Below are positions 18,890-29,298 of a stretch of DNA of 64,000 bases, piece by piece. Position 1 is the stretch's first letter. Each line of letters starts with the position of its first letter. This DNA comes from Methylophilus sp. Lineage in GTDB: Bacteria; Pseudomonadota; Gammaproteobacteria; Burkholderiales; Methylophilaceae. The translations under genes and the position numbers were made by a program. The notes beneath the pieces were generated by a model. That model saw only the letters and a list, made by a program, of their open reading frames with translations, was not told where the DNA came from and ran no database searches. Where the stretch lies: positions 41,731 through 105,730 of the forward strand of contig NZ_SSGF01000011.1 in NCBI RefSeq assembly GCF_008015755.1. The letters are read 5' to 3'.

Positions 18890-20542
18890 TTATTCCTTTG
18901 TAGTAACACTTTGATTTAAATGATCAGCAAGCCGCAAGGCCAAAGCGACAATCGTTAATGTCGGGTTGGCATGGCTATTGGTGGTAAATACTGATGCGCT
19001 GGCTACATACAGGTTTTTAACGCCATGCACTTTGCAATTCACATCAACCACACTGTCATTTGGAGCGGTTCCCATACGGGTTGTTCCCATATGATGGCCG
19101 CCAACTGGTAAAGCGTTCTCCATTGCCTTTTGTAACTCTTCAGGCTTAAATTCAAGCCTGCAAGCTTTTGTTTTCTCAAATTGTATTTTTAGTAAGTTAA
19201 AAGATTTAATACCGGAAGCAATATCCTGTGCAGTCAACTTCCAATGCACTCGCACTCTGCGCATGCCAAAACGGTCGCGCGTATCCAATAGTTCAATTCG
19301 GTTATTAACGTCTGAGACCTGCTCGCTGTTGAACTCTATCGGATAGGTACCGTTGCGGTTAGCAACTAGCGTGTATGGAATACGACGCTTGGCAAGTTTA
19401 ATTTTAAACAGCCAGTTAAAGGCAAAGCCAATGACCGAACCAACATCCAACACTACATTAAGTAGGTGTTTAAATGATTGACCTCTAACAGGCGTTTGGT
19501 TCACGCCATGATTCAGAATCGCCTGATATTCAGCCTTGAGAATCGACTTGGCAAGATAGATAGTTGACATCACGCCACTGCCGTGCGAAGGGTCCGCATA
19601 AGCCGGAAAGTGCAAGCGAAATGCAGAGTTAAGTAAACCATGCTGCGCCTGGAAAGCTGCAGAAAATTGAAGTTTACGCCTGGCGTAGATGCCCTCAACT
19701 GTTTTCTGAAAGTCAAAAACAGGTAGCTCACCGCTAAACCGCAATGCACCAAAAATCAAGTCATAGTGACAAGCGTAGTATTTACCCAGACTATTATCTA
19801 GATAACTCCAGGCGGGGGTGATCTCTCTACTTGCTAACATCAGTCGCGTGGTTTCAATTCCGCCACCAGCTAACACGACTTGCTGCACTTTCACCTGTTG
19901 TGCCTGGTTGCCGTCATGTAGGGTCACAGAAGTAACAGTATCTCCCTCTGTGTTAGTGTTAAGCCCGATACATCGCGTACGCAACAACACATAAACATTA
20001 CTTGAATCAGTCAGCTCACGACGAAACTTTTGACCAAAATCTGTTGGCAGGCTGTAGCGTTCAATATACTCATTAAGGTCAGGCGACAATAGTGGCGCCT
20101 CACTGAAAATAGGTTTCGTATTCGGGCCAAATGATGAAATCGCAAAATCGTTCTCACCTGCATCACAATAATCTAAGGCTTGAGAATAATAGTTTGCAAT
20201 TGTATTGGCGCCCTCTGGCCACCCACTTTCGGGCACATGTGGCCTTTTTTCAAAGTCGTGACGGTCGAGTGGTACACAACGGCCGCCCCATAAATGGGTT
20301 GTACCACCAAAGCGTTGATACCTGAATTCTGTGGTTTTGGGGTGAGGCGCGGTGGCCTCACCAACATAGGCATCAACAACCTCTGGCGTTTCTTGCCAAT
20401 CACCACCTTCAATCAATAATATTCGATGACCACTGCGTGAGAGTTTTACCGCAAGACTAATACCGGCCGCACCGGCGCCAATCACACAAATAGGGAAAGA
20501 CTCTAGCTCAGATAGTTTAGTTTGATGAAGATAACCGATCAT
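18890..20542 (-). CDS. GMC-family FAD-dependent oxidoreductase (paralogue of 9425-11104)
   Basis: FPICVIGAGAAGISLAVKLSRSGHRILLIEGG; GGHHMGTTRMGTAPNDSVVDVNCKVHGVKNLYVASASVFTTNSHANPTLTIVALALRLADH. Confidence 0.88.
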   Translation of the reverse strand: MIGYLHQTKLSELESFPICVIGAGAAGISLAVKLSRSGHRILLIEGGDWQETPEVVDAYVGEATAPHPKTTEFRYQRFGGTTHLWGGRCVPLDRHDFEKRPHVPESGWPEGANTIANYYSQALDYCDAGENDFAISSFGPNTKPIFSEAPLLSPDLNEYIERYSLPTDFGQKFRRELTDSSNVYVLLRTRCIGLNTNTEGDTVTSVTLHDGNQAQQVKVQQVVLAGGGIETTRLMLASREITPAWSYLDNSLGKYYACHYDLIFGALRFSGELPVFDFQKTVEGIYARRKLQFSAAFQAQHGLLNSAFRLHFPAYADPSHGSGVMSTIYLAKSILKAEYQAILNHGVNQTPVRGQSFKHLLNVVLDVGSVIGFAFNWLFKIKLAKRRIPYTLVANRNGTYPIEFNSEQVSDVNNRIELLDTRDRFGMRRVRVHWKLTAQDIASGIKSFNLLKIQFEKTKACRLEFKPEELQKAMENALPVGGHHMGTTRMGTAPNDSVVDVNCKVHGVKNLYVASASVFTTNSHANPTLTIVALALRLADHLNQSVTTKE

Positions 20543-20543
20543 G

Positions 20544-21764
20544 TTAGTTTTGCACTTGTTCCCTGATCAGATGTTCAAGCTTGCCGACTTCAACTTTAAA
20601 GTTAAAGTTTTTCTCAACGGTGTTTCTGGCAGCTGAACGAACATTTTCACGTAATTCAGGATGTTGTATGTAACATAAAATGGCACTTTTTAAGGCCACC
20701 TCGTCTGACGGTGCAACAACCATGCCAGAAATGCCGTGCTCGATTAACTCAGTAACTCCACCTACGTTAGTGCCGATGACAGGCACACCACAAGCCATTG
20801 CCTCCATTAACGATACTGGAACGCCTTCAGCAAAACTTGGCAGAATAAATACATCGCTTTCTAGCAACGTATCGCGCACCGTTTCTTGGCTAGCAAAACC
20901 ACCAAAGTGGACCATTTGTGTCAACCCATGTTGCTTTACCTCAGTTTCTAGAGCAGCACGTTCGGGACCATCGCCCAAAAGGGTCAGGTGAAAACGATGC
21001 CCCTCGTTTTTTAATGTAATCAAACTACGCAATAACACCGGTACCCCTTTTTCGGCAGCAAGCCTACCTACATATAGAAGCTTTACTGGAATCTCAGAGG
21101 TTGAATGCGATTTAAATGGACTATAAGGGTACTGATTCACATCCACCCCGCAATGAACAATCTTTAGTTTATGCCAGTCCTCAGCATCCGAAAAAAGCAT
21201 CATTTGGCTGCGGCAATAATTACTGATGCAGACGATGAATTTTGCATACTTTACTTTTTCGCGTAGCGCCAGCAATGTAGGCTCAAAAAAGATATGCGGC
21301 CCATGAAATGTGATGCTGTAACCTACACCACTCAGTTGACTCGCAAGCATAGTAACCATACCACTGCTATCACCAAAGTGATTATGTAGGTGCTCTACTT
21401 TGTTTGTTTCAAGATAATTGGCAAGCAGTAAAGCCTCTTGAAAATAAAACAGCTGATAAATAGTCCCTTTGATGCCTGGCCGACGTGTTTTAAATGCTAA
21501 TTTAAGTGTTTTTAAATATTTTGATGCTGAGCGTGCCAAGTAACTCAAATTAAGCTTAATAAGCTTTAGTGGGCTGGCAGGCAGAAAGTAAGTGGTTTGT
21601 TTACGCTCGTTTAGAATCAACGGACTGACATTGTTATTTCCTTCAGGTAGTCTGAGAGCACTAGTAAGTACATCAACACCAGATGCTCTTAACCCAATCA
21701 CCTCTCGTTGGATAAAGGTATCTGTGGCGCGAGGGTAACTGCTAGTAAAGTAAGAAATTTGCAT
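20544..21764 (-). CDS. Glycosyltransferase group 1 (GT4-like)
   Basis: LLYVGRLAAEKGVPVLLRSL, LPSFAEGVPVSLMEAMACGVPVIGTNVGG; start revised to MQISYFTSSYPR. Confidence 0.88.
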   Translation of the reverse strand: MQISYFTSSYPRATDTFIQREVIGLRASGVDVLTSALRLPEGNNNVSPLILNERKQTTYFLPASPLKLIKLNLSYLARSASKYLKTLKLAFKTRRPGIKGTIYQLFYFQEALLLANYLETNKVEHLHNHFGDSSGMVTMLASQLSGVGYSITFHGPHIFFEPTLLALREKVKYAKFIVCISNYCRSQMMLFSDAEDWHKLKIVHCGVDVNQYPYSPFKSHSTSEIPVKLLYVGRLAAEKGVPVLLRSLITLKNEGHRFHLTLLGDGPERAALETEVKQHGLTQMVHFGGFASQETVRDTLLESDVFILPSFAEGVPVSLMEAMACGVPVIGTNVGGVTELIEHGISGMVVAPSDEVALKSAILCYIQHPELRENVRSAARNTVEKNFNFKVEVGKLEHLIREQVQN

Positions 21765-21774
21765 ATTCGGGGAC

Positions 21775-23199
21775 TTAAGATTTAATTTTTTGTATATTAT
21801 CGAACTGTTTTCTTTCAGCATTCAGTCCGACAGCAGATATCGCTAAACCTAACGTAAACCAGAGATACCAGTCAAACACCAAATAGTCGAGTAAGTTATC
21901 TGCATATCCCATGAAAACAAATTGAAGCAAGATAATTGTTACAGTAAATATCAAGAATTTATTAAGTTTATAGAGACTCGAAAGTTTTTTAAAAACTTGG
22001 AATATCAAATACAAGAAAGAAAGAAAGCCTAAAATACCAAGTTCGAAAAATAACTGGACATAAATGTTATGTGCGTTGATTTCAAAGTCTTGCATCTGGA
22101 ATGCATTCGCCATTCCGAAGCTAGTAGAAAAATGGGTAAAGCTGTACAACCCATATCCTGTGAGGTAGTGGGAGGATGACATCCAACCAATACTGTCAGA
22201 CCAAATTTTCAGCCTCCATGCATAAGAATTCAAATGTCCATAGCCACTTGCGGCTAGACTATTATCTTTCGTTAGATCGAGGATGCGGTCTTGAACATCT
22301 GGTATTAGTAATGCAAGGAAAGGAGCTACAATTATTAGCAGAAGATACTTTCTGTCATGCAAGAAAGCATAAAGAAAGAAGAATAAATAACAAGTGACCC
22401 AACCCGATCGCGTTTTTGTCAAAATAAGCATACCCAAAAGCAAGAGTATATATATAGGTATTAATCGACTTAGCCCTTTACCGATGTAAGTTATTTTTGA
22501 TTTGTAGATATAAAAGCACACTGTAATAATTAATACTAAGTATGGTGCAAAAGGGTTGGGATGGGGGAAAGTACTACGCATGCGAAAGCCCTCTCCCAGA
22601 TACATTCCGTACCCACGTCCCCCAAAAATCATACACAGAAGACCGTATGTGACTGGAATAACTGACGATAAAGCAACTGCTGTAATCCATCTATCAAAAT
22701 CATGCTGAGTTTTGACAAGTCTCAAGCCGAGTAAAAACATAGAGGCATAAGAGACATATATTAGGAAAACTTTTATGCTTTGAGTAAGGGCTGGTGAATA
22801 TATTAAAGATATTAAGGATAATGTGAGAAATATTATCCATGCTTTCATAATACCCTTAACATCAGGTAAGTTACCGTTTGATTTCTCAAAGATGGTTAAA
22901 ATTGCAATAAATATAACCAGCGCATTCAGAACGCCACCAATACCAAAATTGCCAAGCTTAATGGAGTTAAACACTACATCTAATGATGATCTAGTAATGA
23001 TTACAAGTAAAAAAAAGAAGTATCTATCAAATGTAAAAATCAAACCAATTAGAATAGCCAACGGCAAGCTCAGTAGGTATAGATATTGATCTCCAACTAG
23101 CTGAGTGATGAACAGAGACACTAAACCAAAAAAAATTGCAGAAAATGAAGCCAGCAATAAAAAAATGATTTTAGGTTTAATAACATTAATGTTGGGCAC
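21775..23199 (-). CDS. O-antigen ligase/Wzy-like polymerase
   Basis: Polytopic; TKTRSGWVTCYLFFFLYAF and AHNIYVQLFFELGILGFLSFL motifs of the Wzy_C/O-antigen ligase family. Confidence 0.78.
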   Translation of the reverse strand: MPNINVIKPKIIFLLLASFSAIFFGLVSLFITQLVGDQYLYLLSLPLAILIGLIFTFDRYFFFLLVIITRSSLDVVFNSIKLGNFGIGGVLNALVIFIAILTIFEKSNGNLPDVKGIMKAWIIFLTLSLISLIYSPALTQSIKVFLIYVSYASMFLLGLRLVKTQHDFDRWITAVALSSVIPVTYGLLCMIFGGRGYGMYLGEGFRMRSTFPHPNPFAPYLVLIITVCFYIYKSKITYIGKGLSRLIPIYILLLLGMLILTKTRSGWVTCYLFFFLYAFLHDRKYLLLIIVAPFLALLIPDVQDRILDLTKDNSLAASGYGHLNSYAWRLKIWSDSIGWMSSSHYLTGYGLYSFTHFSTSFGMANAFQMQDFEINAHNIYVQLFFELGILGFLSFLYLIFQVFKKLSSLYKLNKFLIFTVTIILLQFVFMGYADNLLDYLVFDWYLWFTLGLAISAVGLNAERKQFDNIQKIKS

Positions 23200-23356
23200 G
23201 TTTTGACCTGAATAAAATTAAGTATGTTAAAGATAATGCTTCTTTTATTAAACTACCTAGTCGCAAGGAGTTTATAAAAAACGATACCTCAAAAAATGCT
23301 TCAATGTGCTGAGATTGAAAGCCAGAATAAACGTGTCTTCAAACAAAATCGTAAGT

Positions 23357-25297
23357 TCAGAGACTATTGAAAATAGCATCACTAACAAAAACAGAGGCTT
23401 TTAAACCTAAATGCCCATAATCAAAAGTTGTTAGCTCTTCACCAGCTCCGTCATCAATAAAAGTCATACACCCCAATAATTCATCACATAAAATATCAAT
23501 TAATGAAATGTAATGAATATTTGTTTGTTTCGAATATTTATGTTTTAAATCTTCATCAACTTTTATCAAGTCACTATTCAAAACTTGTTTATTAAGATAC
23601 TTTGGAATAGATTTTATATCCGGGTATTGCTTCGCTAGGTATCGATAAAGGTATTGATGCCACTGAGGAGCAGGGCCAATAAGGACAACTTTTCGCACAC
23701 CGATATTTTGAAGCCAATTTGCAATTAAATTCCAATCTGTCTGATCATGTAAATCCTTTTGAGCAATAATTACCATTTCTGGTTTAAGGATTTTAATATG
23801 ATTCAAAGCTTTCAAATTTGACAGTTTGCAATTTAGAGTTTCAAGGTTCCCACCATTTTCTAAGAATGGCCGGCAACCAGATGAAGTTAACTGATTCAGC
23901 TGGTATTTATCTCCAAAACTTTTATGCAGTCCATAATAAAGTTGAAATGCGTGAGAGTCACCCCAAAGCAATATCCCTACCTTTTTATTCTTTTCAACAC
24001 ATTCTTCTTTAATTTCATCAACGAGAACACCTTTGTAGTCAATAAAGCCGCAATGTGTCCTATTTTTGACTGTCCATTCGTTCAATGTGACATAGTTCTT
24101 ATGATTTGATACGAATATATCACTAATTGTTTTACTACTCTTTTGTAATTGAAAGTATGAGAAAGCTGAATAAACGCCTAGAAGAAACAATGCAAAAAAG
24201 AGAATTAAGGATTTCTTAGTATTTACAACTTTGTATCGCAAAGGATTTTCAACACAATAATAGGTGGTGATCGCTAAAATGATACTTACAAAAATCAGAC
24301 CTAATTTTATATTTTTGTCCATAAGATAGCCATAATGAATATGACCAAATGCGAGTATAGGCCAATGCCATAAATAAAGTGGGTAACTGATTAGCCCTAT
24401 GAAAACTAAAAATTTATTTCCTAGTAGCCACTTACCGATGTTATTGCTACCACTATATAAAATAATAAGTCCGGATCCTAAAACTGGAAAAATAGCCAGC
24501 CAGCCAGGAAAAGAATCAGTTGACTTGATAAACATACCACTACAAAAAATAACAGTAACACCTAAGAGTGTCATGAGATTGCTGTAAAAAGGAGTGCTAG
24601 TTCGTCCTGTTATTTGCCCCCCAAGATTATTTAAAAATAATGCACACAAAGATCCGAAACCTAACTCCCAAAGCCTAGTGAATGGCATATAGAAAACATT
24701 TGATTGGTATGTAGATACAAAAAATAGATTTAATAAAAAAGACGTGACTAAAAAAAATGAGATCGTCTTTAGAGAGAAATAAAAGCTTTTGGGAGCAATT
24801 AGAATTAATAATAATGGCCAGAAAATGTAAAACTGCTCCTCTACACCTAACGACCATAAATGTAATAAAGGATGATTTTCTGCGCTGTTGTCGAAATAAT
24901 TAAGGGTATTTAAAAAATATATATTAGCCAAAAAGATAGTTGAAAAAAATACTGACAAATTGAAGTCTGCAATTTCTGCCTTAAACAAAACTGCTTTAGA
25001 AATTAAAATACTAACCAATAAGACAAAAATTAATGCCGGATAAATTCGATTAATACGTTTTTTGTAGAAAGCTAGTATTGAAAATTTTCCAGCGGCTATT
25101 TCTTTGAAAATAATGCTTGAAATAAGATAACCAGAAATAACGAAAAAAACATCTACTCCAATAAAGCCTCCAGTAAATTTCTGAGGGAACGCGTGAAAAA
25201 CTACAACAAACAATATTGCAATAGCTCTTAACCCGTCAATTTCGGGTCTGTAAAATCCATTTTTAAATACATTATTATTATTGTCAGGTATTGCCAT
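23357..25297 (-). CDS. OafA-like acyltransferase 3 with C-terminal SGNH domain
   Basis: YRPEIDGLRAIAILFVVVFHAFPQKFTGGFIGVDVFFVISGYLIS; SGNH block ILLWGDSHAFQLYYGL and DYGHLGLKAS. Confidence 0.9.
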   Translation of the reverse strand: MAIPDNNNNVFKNGFYRPEIDGLRAIAILFVVVFHAFPQKFTGGFIGVDVFFVISGYLISSIIFKEIAAGKFSILAFYKKRINRIYPALIFVLLVSILISKAVLFKAEIADFNLSVFFSTIFLANIYFLNTLNYFDNSAENHPLLHLWSLGVEEQFYIFWPLLLILIAPKSFYFSLKTISFFLVTSFLLNLFFVSTYQSNVFYMPFTRLWELGFGSLCALFLNNLGGQITGRTSTPFYSNLMTLLGVTVIFCSGMFIKSTDSFPGWLAIFPVLGSGLIILYSGSNNIGKWLLGNKFLVFIGLISYPLYLWHWPILAFGHIHYGYLMDKNIKLGLIFVSIILAITTYYCVENPLRYKVVNTKKSLILFFALFLLGVYSAFSYFQLQKSSKTISDIFVSNHKNYVTLNEWTVKNRTHCGFIDYKGVLVDEIKEECVEKNKKVGILLWGDSHAFQLYYGLHKSFGDKYQLNQLTSSGCRPFLENGGNLETLNCKLSNLKALNHIKILKPEMVIIAQKDLHDQTDWNLIANWLQNIGVRKVVLIGPAPQWHQYLYRYLAKQYPDIKSIPKYLNKQVLNSDLIKVDEDLKHKYSKQTNIHYISLIDILCDELLGCMTFIDDGAGEELTTFDYGHLGLKASVFVSDAIFNSL

Positions 25298-25359
25298 AAA
25301 TATATTTGATTGTCTAAAGTTTTTTCAAAATTACATGATTTAAACAGAAAATTAAAATC

Positions 25360-26208
25360 TTATCTTCGAAATGTAGAGATTAGAAGTTGAATAATTCCTT
25401 TGGGCCAAAAACCAAACTTAATAAACTTTAGCCAATCTGAAAAACTTGGCCTGTTATTATAATAACGAGAGAACATTTGCAAAAATAATTGTTGAGCATT
25501 TCGCTTTGAATCCTGACAATGCTTACTCACAAAACGACTATATGCTTGCTGTAGACGTACTCTAGATTTAATAGAGATTCGGTCGCCTCTCGGTGTATCA
25601 TCCATAATCTGTGTTGGAATATCGAGCAGAGATGCTCTGCCGAATTTTTTTAAAACTCGAAAAAAGAATTCCATATCTTGCCAAGCCGGCATAGCTTCAT
25701 CGAACAACCCAGCCTCAATAAAAGTGCTCTTAGGCGCAAAAATCTGATTTCCTAAATGATTAAACTCAAATAGTTGATCATAACTTACGTTGCCCAATTT
25801 CTTCGATTGCGCAACTTGTTTGCCATCTCTATAAATTAAATCAGGCGTGTAAATACATGATGGGTGAATAGAATGTGTCTCTAAAAGTTGCCAATAGTCC
25901 AGCATTAATGCAAGTCGATTCGGCAAAAACTCGTCGTCGTCGTCCAACCCAGTGATGAATTCACCGGTGGCACTCTTAATAGCCAAATTTCGCGCGGCAG
26001 GCGCACCTTCAGACTGGGGTTTGATGAAAAATTTCAAGCGCGGATCAACCGTTGATTTTTGCTTTAGATATTCTTCGGTATCATCGGTTGAGCCATCGCT
26101 AACGACAATCACCTCAACATCCTGATGTGTTTGGTTGAGTACTGAATCAACCGCTTTTTCTAATGCCTGTCTTCTATTTTTGGTTGGAATGTAAACAGAA
26201 ATTCTCAT
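25360..26208 (-). CDS. Glycosyltransferase family 2
   Basis: ISVYIPTKNRRQALEKAVDSVLNQTHQDVEVIVVSDGSTDDTEEYL. Confidence 0.92.
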   Translation of the reverse strand: MRISVYIPTKNRRQALEKAVDSVLNQTHQDVEVIVVSDGSTDDTEEYLKQKSTVDPRLKFFIKPQSEGAPAARNLAIKSATGEFITGLDDDDEFLPNRLALMLDYWQLLETHSIHPSCIYTPDLIYRDGKQVAQSKKLGNVSYDQLFEFNHLGNQIFAPKSTFIEAGLFDEAMPAWQDMEFFFRVLKKFGRASLLDIPTQIMDDTPRGDRISIKSRVRLQQAYSRFVSKHCQDSKRNAQQLFLQMFSRYYNNRPSFSDWLKFIKFGFWPKGIIQLLISTFRR

Positions 26209-26215
26209 GGTCGAT

Positions 26216-27646
26216 TCAATTCTTTCTACTAAAAACTTTACCCAAATAAGTCTTAATCAATGCCGGAAACAATAAGTAAGAAACTAGCAAATAGACGATT
26301 ACGCCAAACAAAGTCGCCAGCATAAAGCTTGTCAATAAATCTAGAGTGCTATTCATCTTTATAAAGCTATAACGCGTTGACACGCACATAATCAATGCCA
26401 CTAGTGCTGGTTTCCAAACGGACTTTAATAAATCAAGTGGGGTGCATCTCACCAGTTGTCCAGCACAAACGAGTAAAGGGATACCGGTTAACACGCTGGC
26501 ATAAAAATACCACTCTGCCACGCTATTTACGCCTTTTGCCGCGCCTATGTAGTAAGCCACAACATGCACCAAGGCACTTGCAAGTGAAAGCCACATGAGT
26601 TGACGGGTTTTTCCTTGGGCCATAAAGACGGTACCTGTGGTGCTAGAGATGGATTGCATGAACCCGACGGGCGTAAGCCATGCCAATACACTTGCTACTT
26701 GTATCCATTGATGACCGAAAGCGATTTCTACAAATGGCTCTCGTAATGCAAAAATACCAGCCATAAGAGGCGCAGTTAAAAACGCTATAAATCCTATGGT
26801 TTTGAGGTAAAGCTTGCCCATTTCGTCGAGCGCATTTTGTTGGCGACTCATCACGGGAAACAGCGCACGCGATGAGGCCCAAGTGATATTTTGTACTGGT
26901 AGCAGCATGACTTTATAGGCCATTGAGTAGATACCCAGCGATGCTGCGCCAAGTACACGCCCGATGACCATGCTGTCAGCATTTCTAAAAAAATAAGTAA
27001 TCAGTTGAAATGCTGTCATATGCCCTGTAAACGGTAACAGTGATTTCAGCTCGTCCCAACTTGGCTTCCCTTTGGGCCTCCAATTAGATACTAGCCATAG
27101 CTGTATTGAGGAGAGTAATGCCATCAATATGGCCTGTAGCACCAAGCTGTAAACACCTGCGCCGTAGAGTGCTGCAATGACTGCAACAATCATGGCTATT
27201 AAGGAAGAGATTACCTCAATAAAAGCAAGTTTTTTAAACTTGGACTCTCTTTCAAGCAACGCCTGGTGCGATATTGATGAACTTGAAATCGGAAATATTA
27301 GTGCGAGGATCACTAGAATAGTTATCAGCTCATCATGCTTGAAGTAATCTGCGATGAGTGGCGAACCGACTGCAATCCCTAAGGCGATCGTTATTCCGAC
27401 GATCAAGTTAAACCAAAACACAGTGTTGACTGTGTGATGTGTTAGTTCTTCTTTTTGAATGATAGCCGCAGATGTTCCCTGATCCCTTATTAAGAGTGCC
27501 AGGTTAGTCACAACGGTGGCCATTGCCATCAGGCCATAGTCACTGGGTGGCAGTATTCTTGCTAATACAAATATATTAGCAAGTTGCGAAGTAATTCTAG
27601 CTATCTGGGAAACTGCAACCCATTTAGCGTTTGAAACAGCAGACAT
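26216..27646 (-). CDS. Polysaccharide flippase (Wzx/MOP family)
   Basis: SNAKWVAVSQIARITSQLANIFVLARILPPSDYGLMAMA; polytopic. Confidence 0.88.
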   Translation of the reverse strand: MSAVSNAKWVAVSQIARITSQLANIFVLARILPPSDYGLMAMATVVTNLALLIRDQGTSAAIIQKEELTHHTVNTVFWFNLIVGITIALGIAVGSPLIADYFKHDELITILVILALIFPISSSSISHQALLERESKFKKLAFIEVISSLIAMIVAVIAALYGAGVYSLVLQAILMALLSSIQLWLVSNWRPKGKPSWDELKSLLPFTGHMTAFQLITYFFRNADSMVIGRVLGAASLGIYSMAYKVMLLPVQNITWASSRALFPVMSRQQNALDEMGKLYLKTIGFIAFLTAPLMAGIFALREPFVEIAFGHQWIQVASVLAWLTPVGFMQSISSTTGTVFMAQGKTRQLMWLSLASALVHVVAYYIGAAKGVNSVAEWYFYASVLTGIPLLVCAGQLVRCTPLDLLKSVWKPALVALIMCVSTRYSFIKMNSTLDLLTSFMLATLFGVIVYLLVSYLLFPALIKTYLGKVFSRKN

Positions 27647-27664
27647 TGAGTACCAGTCTTGTAT

Positions 27665-28390
27665 CTAATTTGGTAAGAGTAGACCTGGCGCATTGACTTC
27701 TACCACGCTGGCAAACTCTGAAAGAAACTTTTCATGTAACTCATAAGCGTCTTTGGCTTTGGACTCGTCTGGAATCACGGTTGATACGCGCACTAATATA
27801 CCGTCGTCTAAGCGTCCTTTGAGCAGGCCATCTTCAATAATTTTTAAACGCATTTGCACGCCTGAGGTCATGGTGCGGTCACCGACACGAATCCAGTAGC
27901 TGACCGCTTCAAGATGATTCTGGCCATAATACAACTGACGTTTACCTATCACAGGTGCTGTGCTGTTTAGTGTCTCAAAAGTGACAGTTTGCGTTTTTTG
28001 TAGCTGATAGCCTTGGGCTGGATAGCAAATATCAGGCTGGTGCATTTTCACATCTTGCCGCTGCTCTCTCGCGTAAGCCAGCGCAACCATGACTTGATGG
28101 CCCTCAGCGTCAGCGTATGTACGCATTAAAGTATCGTCGTATAACTGATTAACCAGACTTTTTTCATCACTCACCATGCTGACTTGTGGAGTTGATTGCT
28201 GCACTTCTACCCACCCATTGATCACACGCGGGATGGTTTGCTCGAAGTTACTCTCATTTTTAGCATAGTGTGCCCGTGGCTTAAGTGCTGTCGCCAACCC
28301 CAAAAACATAATGCTCACGAGTAACAGCTGTAAGCCGGTAGAGAGTTTCACGTGAGGCAGTTTGAGGTATAAGTCTTTCATCATGGACAC
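27665..28390 (-). CDS. epsI: EpsI family protein (exosortase-associated)
   Basis: N-terminal TM helix, HQPDICYPAQGYQL motif; abuts the exosortase gene. Confidence 0.85.
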   Translation of the reverse strand: MSMMKDLYLKLPHVKLSTGLQLLLVSIMFLGLATALKPRAHYAKNESNFEQTIPRVINGWVEVQQSTPQVSMVSDEKSLVNQLYDDTLMRTYADAEGHQVMVALAYAREQRQDVKMHQPDICYPAQGYQLQKTQTVTFETLNSTAPVIGKRQLYYGQNHLEAVSYWIRVGDRTMTSGVQMRLKIIEDGLLKGRLDDGILVRVSTVIPDESKAKDAYELHEKFLSEFASVVEVNAPGLLLPN

Positions 28391-29298
28391 TAATCTTGGC
28401 TGAGTAAGCTTTTAATATTAAATTTTTCGGCAACTTTTTGAATCACTGAGTCAATGACGATAATCAAAATGAGTGCTGTCAGAAAAAGCACCATCCCCGA
28501 GAAATTATGTAAGAAACCCTGCCCTGCTTCATCACCCATATGGTAAGTAATCAATGCCAGCGTGCACACTCTCAGCACATTAGAAATAAAAGAAACTGGC
28601 ACAATCAGCACTGCTAGTAACACATTACGCCAGAAGGCCTGGTGATTAATGACATTGATATATAACAAGCCAATGGCTTCTAGTGTAAATAGAGAGTTCA
28701 ACCCAGCACAGGCATCAGCCACCAGTAATTTATATTGTCCAATTTGCAGGATTACGCCTGACCGAGCGATTGGGTAATCCAATGCGTATAACAAGTGGTC
28801 GGCTGCAAAGGAGACGGCAATTTTCATTGGCTGTGTCAGCGTATCAATGACAGACGCTGGCCAAGGAATCAAAAAGATGAAAAAGAACAAGGCAAACCAA
28901 TATTTAAGCGCTATTTTAGCGCCGAACAAGATACATATCAGGCCGCATAGTATAAACACCAGCGACAGAATAGAGATGATGTATACGCTTTGCGAATAAC
29001 CAACCAGGTATAAAGTGGCGCCAATTAAAATGAGTGGCCAACCAAGCGCCGGAACAGGCTTGAATATTTGTGGTTTTTCTAGAATTTGCTTGGTTTTAAA
29101 ATAAAAAAACCAGATACCAATACCCAGTACGATTGGGCCATGCGATTGAGTGTCGGTATTCCAGACAGTCACAAACAAGTCATGGAACACCGGGGTAAAC
29201 AGGATCAGAATCGATAGCAATATAGCGATGTAGCCATAAAGCTTTTGAGTCGACCCTGGCATCTTTATGACTGGTGACGCAACCATGCTAGCCAGCAT
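28390..29298 (-). CDS. xrtB: Exosortase B (XrtB-type)
   Basis: Polytopic; catalytic triad context VADACAGLNSLFTLEAIG (Cys), ISNVLRV (Arg), GFLHNFSG (His). Confidence 0.88.
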   Translation of the reverse strand: MLASMVASPVIKMPGSTQKLYGYIAILLSILILFTPVFHDLFVTVWNTDTQSHGPIVLGIGIWFFYFKTKQILEKPQIFKPVPALGWPLILIGATLYLVGYSQSVYIISILSLVFILCGLICILFGAKIALKYWFALFFFIFLIPWPASVIDTLTQPMKIAVSFAADHLLYALDYPIARSGVILQIGQYKLLVADACAGLNSLFTLEAIGLLYINVINHQAFWRNVLLAVLIVPVSFISNVLRVCTLALITYHMGDEAGQGFLHNFSGMVLFLTALILIIVIDSVIQKVAEKFNIKSLLSQD

